Source: Thermoguttaceae bacterium
Lineage (GTDB): Bacteria; Planctomycetota; Planctomycetia; Pirellulales; Thermoguttaceae
Direction of reading: 5' to 3'
Assembly (NCBI GenBank): GCA_017441605.1
Contig: JAFRXD010000012.1
Coordinates: 1-64,000, forward strand
Length of the DNA: 64,000 nucleotides
A program made the translations under genes and the position numbers. The notes beneath the pieces were generated by a model. That model worked only from the letters and a program-made list of their open reading frames with translations, was not told the origin of the DNA and did not search any database. Positions 44,601-53,600 of this stretch are shown piece after piece (position 1 is the stretch's first letter; every line of letters begins with the position of its first letter).

Positions 44601-47600
44601 AGAGGGTTCCCGGGGTTAGGCCTTCGATTCGCTTCTCGCCCGGGGCGTCGAAATTGAGCTCGGTCGCGTTTTCGGGGGCGAAAGTCGCGTCGGTTCCGTA
44701 TTGAACGACGTAATACTCGGCGCCGCTAAGCTCGTCGAGGACGAAGGACAAGGCGCCGCTCTCGACGGCTAGCGCGGAGATCGTCGGACTCGGCAGCGCG
44801 GTCTTGGCGTCGATCGGGGTGGAAGGCTCGGAATCGCCGTAGCCGGAAGCGGTCGCCTTGACGCGGAAGTAGTAGGTGGCGCCCGGGGTTAGGTCGGAGA
44901 TCGTCTTGACGCCGGGGGCGTTGTAGGTCTTGGTCGCGGCGGACGCGAAGCTCGGATCGGTCGAGTATTCCAGGAGATAGCGAGTCGCGCGCCCGCTCGA
45001 ACCGACGCGCAGGGTCGCGGATGTAGGCGACGTCGCCTCAATAACGAGCGCGGGCGTCTCGAGCGCGGTCTTGGCCTCGACGCGACCGGTCGACCAGGTC
45101 GAGACGTCCCCGGTCGCGGCTTTGGCGCGAACGCGGAAGTAATAATTGGTCGCGGGGGTTAGGCGCGGGATCGTTCCCTGCCCGCTCGACGAGAAGACGC
45201 GGCGCTCGGGGGTTTTGAACTCGGGGTCCATGCCATATTCGACTTCGTAGACTTCGGAGCCGGGGACGGCGCCGATATTAACGGTCGCGGAGTCGGCGGT
45301 CGTCGAGGCGATCGAAACGCTCGGCGCGGCGAGACCGACGGCGGTCGTCTCAAAAACTTGGAATCCGAACCCGTCGGGGGCGGGGTTCCAGTCGGAGTCG
45401 CTCACCCCCGCGGTCGCCGACTTCGCCTTAACGCGGAAATAGTACGTCGTACCGGACAAGAGGTTGTCGAAGGTCAGGTTTTCGAACTCGGTTCGAATCC
45501 AGCCGCCGGTCTCGGTCGTTACCAACTCGCCGCTCCAGGTCGAATTTCGCGACGGATCCCCCTCGGGGAAGTTCGGAGACGTCGAGTACTGAACGATATA
45601 GCTCGAGGCGACGGACGTCGCGCGGAAGTTCGACTCGCTAATCGAGAGGGTAATCGAGCCGGAGGTCGATTTCTCGACGAAGAGGGTCGGGGCGCCGAGG
45701 GCGTCGCGAACGAGATTGCACGTTCCAAATCCAAAGCTCGAATCGCGATAGATAGGAAGGGCGCTCGTCTTGGGCGCGGAATTTTTCGGCGCCGCGCTCT
45801 TCGGCGCGGGTCCGGAAACGGTCGGCTCGACGGCGGACGCCTTGACGTAGAAGAAATAGGTCGTATCGCTCTTCAATCCGGAGATTTGGCGCATAATCGC
45901 CTGGGCGCCGTTGGGGACGATCTCGAAAGACGTCGCGCCGCTCGGCAGGGTCGCGCTATTCGGGTCGAACGCGAAGTCGGCGTAGAGAACGACGAATTTC
46001 TTCGCCTCGGAAATCGAGTTGATCGAAAGGATTACCGACGACTCGCTCGCGTAGCTAAAGGAGAAAACGGGGGTCGGCAAGTCGGTCGTCGCGTCGAGAC
46101 GGTTCGACCAGGCGGAGTCGTCGCAAGCCTCGGCGGTCGCCTTGACGCGGAAGTAGTAGGTCGACGCGGCGCTTAGCCCGGTTATCGTCTTCGTCCCCTC
46201 GCTCGCGAACGCTTGGGAGGTAACCGGGGCGTCGGAGTACTCGAATTTCGGATTGGTCGAGTACTGGAGAACGAACGAGCCGTCGAAACCGTCGGGATAG
46301 TCGAACGTTAGGGAGACGGACGAGGCGTCGATCGTCTCGATCGCGGTCAGGACGGGCGCCTCGAGATTCGTGGTCGCGCGGACCTCCTCGGTCGACCAAG
46401 CGCTCGCGTCGAACTCCTCGGCGATCGCCTTAACGCGGAAGCGGTACGTCTTTCCGGCGGTCAGCCCCGAGATCATTTGAGCGCCGGGCTCGGCGAAGGA
46501 GACGGTCGTCGTCGAGGGATCGCTTGCGCTAAATTCCGGGTCGGTCGAGTATTCGACGACGTAGCCGGTCGCGCGCTCGACCGCGCCGATCGCGAGGGTC
46601 GCGGTCGAGGAGGTCTTGTCCTTAACGGCGATCGCGGGGGTCGCGAGATTCGTGGTCGCGTCGAGATTGGTCCAAAGGGAGTCGGCGCCCCCGGTTTCGG
46701 TCGTCGCCTTAACGCGGAAATAGTAAGTCGTCGCGGGAGTTAGCCCGACGATCGCCTTGTCGCCGGGGGAGAGGTAACCGCGGGTCGTTACGGAGGCGTT
46801 GAGGTTATTGAACTCGGGGTCGGTCGAGTACTGAAGCTCGTAGATCGTCGCGCTTTGGACGGCGCCGATCGAGAGAGCGATCGAGGAGTCGTCTTTCGCG
46901 GCGACGCTCAGGGTCGGGGGCGCGAGGGCGGTGGTCGTCTCGATTTCGGTCGACCAAGCGCTTTCGTCGTAGTTCGTCGCGGTCGCCTTAACGCGGAGGT
47001 AGTAGGTCGTGCCGCAGGTCAAGCCGGTAAAGGAGTCGATCGCCGTTTGGTCCTCGAGCGCGGGGACGGTTCGCTCGGCGACGGGCGTCGCAAAGCTCGC
47101 GTCGGTCGCGCATTGGACGACGTAGGTCCCCGCCTTCTCGACCGGGGCGATCGCGAACGAGATCAAATCGACGTTCGTTTCGGCAACGGAAAGGACGGGC
47201 GTCGCGAGATTGGTGGTCGCGGCGAGATAGTTCGATCTAGCGGAATCGCCAAATTCTGCGGAGGACGCGACGACGTAGAAGTAGTAGTCGGTAGCGGAAC
47301 GGAGACCGGTTATCGTTTGTTCGCCGGGGACGTAGAATGTTTTCGACTCCTTACCCGACGAGAACTGCTCGTCGAGGGCGTAGACGATCGTGTACTCGGT
47401 CGCCTTCTCGACGGCGCCGATCGAAATTGTTACGGAGTCCGAGGTTTTTGCGACAATCGCGCGAGTTGGGGTCGCGAGCAAGGTCGTCTCTTTGACCTCG
47501 GAACTCGACCACGAACTTTCGTCGAAATTGTCTGAAGTCGCTTTAACGCGGAAGTAGTACGTTGTCGCGGCGTCCAGCCCGGAGATTAGTCTCTCGCCCG

Positions 47601-50600
47601 ACGCGGCGAAGGTCGCCGTTCGCGTCGCGGCGGAAGGAAACGACGGATCGGTCGAGTATTGAATCGCGCATCCGGTCGCCTCGGCGACTTCTCCAACCTC
47701 TAGGATCACCGAATTACCGGTTCTACTGTTTGACTTGACGGCTAACGAGGGAGTCGCGAGCGTCGTAGAGATTTCGGAATAACCCCATTCGGAAACCGTC
47801 GATTCGTCCTCCGCAATCGTCCGGACTCTGAAAGTGTAGGTTGTCGCCGGCTGCAAACGGTTGACGAGGAGACTTGGCGTCGACGCGGTTATTTGGGTTC
47901 GCACGCCGGGATACGCGACCTCCCAATACCAAAGTTCGTAGTTTTCGTTTTCCCAGTAACCGACGTCGTTCAGAGACAAGGAGATTGTCGAGGCCGTCTT
48001 CGAACCGTAGGAGAGGCTCGGAATCGCGACGCCGGTTCGCGCGTCAACAACGCTCGACCAAGAACTGTCGTCGAAGCCGTTCGCGGTCGCCTTAACGCGG
48101 AAATAGTAGGGAGTCGAGGGAATCAAGCCGGAGATCGTTTGTTCTGCAGACTCCGCGATTTGCGAGACGGAGAACGTTTTTGTAGACGAGGAACCAAAGG
48201 TAGGATCGGTCGAGTATTCCACGGCGTAGTTCGTCGCTCGGTCTACCGCGCCGATTACCAAAGTCGCCGAATTCCCCGAGGTCGACTTACAAAGCAAAGC
48301 GGGAGACGCGAGATTCGTCGTCGCGCTAGTCGCGCTCGACCAAGCGCTGTCGTCCCATATTTCCGAGGTCGCCTTGACGCGGAAATAGTAGGTCGTCGCG
48401 GGATCCAAATGAGAAATCAAGGCAGTTACCGCGCTCGTTCCCGACGTGGCGAGCGTCGCCTCGCCTCCACCTAACGCAAAGGTCGGGTCCTTCGAGTACT
48501 CGATCGAGTAGCTCGTCGCCCTATTTACGTTGTCGACGAGAGTCGGCGAAATCGTGAGCACAATAGAATTGACCGTTTTAGTTCTATAATCAATCGCGAG
48601 GAAGGGGGTGGCAAGATTGGTCGCGATCGCGACGGAGCTTGACCAAGAAGATTCGATCCCGTCGGAAAGAATCGACCTAACGCGGAAGTAATACGTCGCG
48701 GAGGGAACCAAATCGGTTATCGTTTTATCGCCCGGTTCGCCGTAGGTTACAAAGACCGCGTTGGACGCAAAGTCGGAGCTCGTCGAATATTCAAGAATGT
48801 AAGAGGTCGCATCGTCGATCGCACCGATCGCGACCTCTATCGAATTGTCGGTTTTCGACTTATAAGCGAGTGTGGGAGCGCGGGCGTCGGTTATGGCGAC
48901 AACGGGGGTCGACCAGGCGCTCGCGTCAAAGCCGGTCGCCGTCGCCTTGACGCGGAAATAGTAGAGCGTCGCGGCTTGCAAACCGGAGATCGTTGAATCA
49001 CCCGGTTGACGGACGATCGCCAAAGCCGACTCGAACGACTCGCTTGTCGAGTATTCGATCGCGTAATTTTCTCCCTGATTCACCGAACCTATCGTTAGGG
49101 TTATCGAATCGACGGTTTGGTTTTTCACCGCAATGGACGGAGTCGCGAGATTTGTCGTTGCGACCACTTCGGCGGAGGGCGCGCTCGCGCCAAAGAGAGT
49201 CGAAGTCGCCTTAACGCGGAAGTAATATATCGTCGCGGGGCTCAAACCGGTTATTGTCTTTTCCCCGAAACCGTCGAACGTCTTTGACGAAACGGACGCG
49301 AACGCCGGACTCGTAGACCACTCGACCGAATACCCCTCGGCGCCCATTACCTCGCCGATAGTCAATCCGACCGAATACGCGGTTTTTACGTTTGCTTTGA
49401 TTTGAAGAGAAGGCGTCGCGAGTTTCGTCGTCGCGGCGATTATCGTCGACCAAGGATAGATCCACCCCGAGGAGGTCGCCTTAACTCGGAAGTAATAAGT
49501 CGTCGCGGCGGACAAACCGGAAATCGTCGCATTGCCAAACGTCGCAAACGTCTCGGTCTCGAAAGAATCGAATTCGGGGTCTGTTCCGTATTCGACGACA
49601 TAACTCGTCGCGTTTACGATTTCGCAGATCGCGAGGACGATCGCGTCGGACGTCGCTTCGACAAGGGTCGGTTCTTGCGATTCGGAAAGAGTCGTCTCTT
49701 GAAGAGACGTCCATTCGGAATCTCCATACCCCCTAGCGGTAGCTTTGATGCGGAAGTAGTAACGCGTCCCGGGAAGAAGATCGGAAATCGTCGCGTTGCC
49801 GAACGTTGCGAACGTTGCGCTCGAAGAGTCGGCAAAGTCGGAGTTAGTAGAGTATTCGACGACGTAGCTCGTCGCGTCTTCGACTTCGCCAACGTCGAGA
49901 ACAACTTCGTCGCTCGTCGCGGAAACAACTTCGGCAGACGGAGAATCAAGTTGTTCCATTCCGTTAATTACCGTCGTTCCAACTAACTCGCCGTTTTTGA
50001 AATACGAAAACGTTATCGGATCGGTCGCTGTATCGAGGTTTGTCCACCTATAAATAATTCTATACGAAGAGGAATACTCGGACCAACTAGTAAAACGATT
50101 CGTGTACGAATAACTGGAACCATTTCCGTCGACGACGCTTACCGAGTCCCATTCGTTTGTCTGGTAAACATTGAATTCGTTTATGCTCGAACGATCCATT
50201 GAGACCGTTTTCAGAGACGAATCGAAATAGAACAATTTCAAGTTCGGACAATTAGAAAGATCAAGACTTTGGAAACTGTTTCCTTGGCATTCGAGTATTA
50301 CCAGTTCCGGACAATTGGAAACGTCGAGACTCGTTAAATTATTGTCGTAACAAAAAAGATATTTTAAATTACCGCACCCAGAAACGTCAAGTTCGTTTAG
50401 ATCTATTCTTTCGCAATAGATCGTGTGCAAAGCGACGCATCCAGAAACGTCCAACTTTTGACATTTGACATTGGCATCGCTCGCGTCGGAAAAAACGATT
50501 GTTTCCAACGCGTCGCAAGAGGTTGGAACAACGATAGATTCATAATTACCGTTCTTAATCAACACGTGATACAAACGTCTCGATTCGTTCCAATAGACCC

Positions 50601-53600
50601 CTTCGCTCGTCGCCGTTAAGCCGACACTTTCGAGAAAAGCGAGATCGTCCTCGTCGTAATACGAGGCGGTTCTGGCGTCGAAGGGACTCGACCACTCACT
50701 AGCCGCGTATCCGAACGCAGTCACCCTAATACGGAAATAGTAAGTCGTCGCCTCGGACAGCCCCGAAATCGTTACGTCGCCCGGTTGGCAAGCTATTGAG
50801 GTCGCCGAAGCGAACGATTCGTCCGTCCCGTATTCGAGGACGTAATTTGTTCCTCGAGCGACCTCCCCGATCGTTAGGGTTACCGAAACGTCCGTTTTGC
50901 TTTTCAACGCGATCGTCGGAATCGCGAGAATCGTCGTTGCTTCGACTCCGACCGTCGACCAAGGGCTGTCGTCGAACCCGGTCGAGGTCGCCTTGACGCG
51001 GAAATAGTAGGTTGTTGTCGGGAGCAGTCCGGTAATAGTCGCCAAGCCGGGAGTCGCGAACGTTGCGGTCGAAAAGTCGGCAAAGTTGGGGTCGTCTGAA
51101 TATTCGACTATGTAGTTCGCCGCATTTTCGACTTCGGCTATGTCGAGGACGACCTCGGCGTCCGTTGCGGAAACGAGAGCGACCGTCGGAGAATCGAGAA
51201 CGCGAGGACCGTTTATGACAGTCGTTCCCACCGGTTCTCCATTTTTAAGAAACGTGATTACGAAAGATGATGGAAAACTATTAAAGTGCCCTCCCCACAT
51301 CGTCGGGTATCCCTTCATAAAGGGGACTGTGTTTCCGTTGCCGTCGCTTCTTACAACGGAATCGTACGCGTCCGTATAGTAGACGCCCTCCGCCTTGTCG
51401 GAACAAAGACTAAGAGCGAATAAATCGTTGGGAACCCAAATGTAAGGAATATCGTTTGCGATAATGAGCTCGAGACAGTTTGCTTTTATGTTGGTTAGAT
51501 CCAAGTATTTGATGTTTGTATTATAGATTACTAGCGAGAAGAAAAATTCGACTTTATCTGAAATCTCAAGCTTTGTTAGCTTGTTGTTGGGGCATATGAG
51601 ATTTGACAATTTCTCGCACTGAGAAAAATTAAGCTCGGTCAGATTAACACAAGAACACTTGATCGTCCTTAAATTCGCGCATCCATTGAGATCTAACTTT
51701 TTCAAAGAATCGCATTCTATTTCTACGACCATCCTCCAGGAATCGACTATGGTCAATTCCACGAGTCGTCCCTCGTCGTTCCAAACAACTCCATCGCTTG
51801 TCGCGGTCAGTCCAAAACCTTCGATGATCGCAAGATCGTCCGCATTGTAAGTTACGACAGTTCTTGCTTCGAAAGGACTCGACCACTCGCTTTCCTCGTA
51901 TTCCGTTGAGGTGGCTTTGACGCGGAAGTAGTAGGCCGTCGCGTTGGACAAACCGGTAACCGTAACGTCCCCCGATTGGCAGACTTTCGTAGCGGTCGAG
52001 GTAAACGATTCGTCCGTCGCGTATTCGAGGACGTAGTTTATTCCTTGGGCGACGGCGCCTAGCGTTAGGGTTATCGAATTGGTCGTTTTCGTTTTCAACT
52101 CAATTGTCGGCGTCGCGAGGCTCGTTGCCGCAACGATCCTCGTCGACCAAATCCCGTCCCATTCCGGCGCGGTCGCCTTGACGCGTAAGTAATAGGTCGT
52201 TGCGGCCGACAAACCGAAAATAGTCGCGTTGCCAAACGTCGCGAACGTCTCGGTCTCGAAAGAACCGAACTCGGGGTCGGTTCCGTATTCGACGACGTAG
52301 CCCGTCGCGCCCTCAACCTCGCCAATTGCGAGGACGATCGCATTGGACGTCGCTCCGACTAGGGTCAGTCCCCCAGCGTCCGCGAGAGTCGTCGCCTCGA
52401 GCGTCGTCCAGTCGGAATCGCCAAAACCGGTCGCGGTCACCTTGACGCGGAAGTAGTAGCGCGTCCCGGGAAGAAGATCGGAAATCGTCGCGGCGCCGAA
52501 CGTTGCGAACGTTGCGGTCGAAGAGTCGGCAAAGTCGGAATTAGTAGAGTATTCGACGACGTAGCTCGTCGCGTTTTCGACTTCGCCAAAGTCGAAAACA
52601 ACGGAATCGGTCGCGATCGCGCCGACCGAAACTTCCGGATTTGCGAGTTGCTCAATATCGTTAATGCTCGTTGTTCCCACTAACCCGCCATTTTTACGGT
52701 ACGTAATAGTAATGGGATCCGTCGCGGTATTGAGCCCTCGGACTGTGCGGTAAACGTACCCGCCCGTATCAATACGACCGATAATCGGTTGAGAACCTGA
52801 TACAACAGAAACTTCGATGGAATCCCAATCTTCACAAGTCCGAACATAAAGAGACCCGATACTCTCTCTTTCCTCGCTTAGGGTAAGTTTTCTGACACTG
52901 TAATCAATGTACAAAGATACTAGATTTACGCAGTTTGAAACGTCGAGTTCCGTTAAAGAATTACCGTGGCACTCAATTACGACAAGATTATCAAGACCTG
53001 ATAAGTTAAGATCTGTTAGACTATTGTTGTGACACTCAATTCTGGCGAGATTCTCACAGCACGTTATGCTCAAATCTGTTAGGTTATTGTCGTCACACTC
53101 AATATACGAGAGCATTGCGCAATTTGACACGTTCAAGAGAGTTAGTTTGTTATTCTTGCAATTCAATCCTCTCAGTTTGCCAAAACCTGAAACGTCCAAT
53201 TCACAAAGATTGTTGTTCCTACACCACAAGTATTTTAGGTTATCACAACCTGTAAACAACAATTCCTCTAGATTATTGTTAGGACATTTTAACAACTCCA
53301 AATTAGCACACCTAGAAACGTCCAACTTCGTCAAAGCAGTGCAGTTCTGTATTTCAACGTTTGTAAGAGCAGAATCCGCAAGAGTTAGTTCCGCGAGTCT
53401 TCCTTCGTCGTTCCAAACGACTCCTTCGCTCGTTGCCGTTAGTCCAAAACCTTGAACGACCGCAAGGTCGCTCGAGTTATAAGAAACGATAGTTCTCGCT
53501 TCAAATGGACTCGACCATCCGCTCTCGTCGTGTCCGGTCGCGGTCGCTTTGACGCGGAAATAGTAGGTCGTCGCCTCGGATAAGCCGGATATCGTCACGT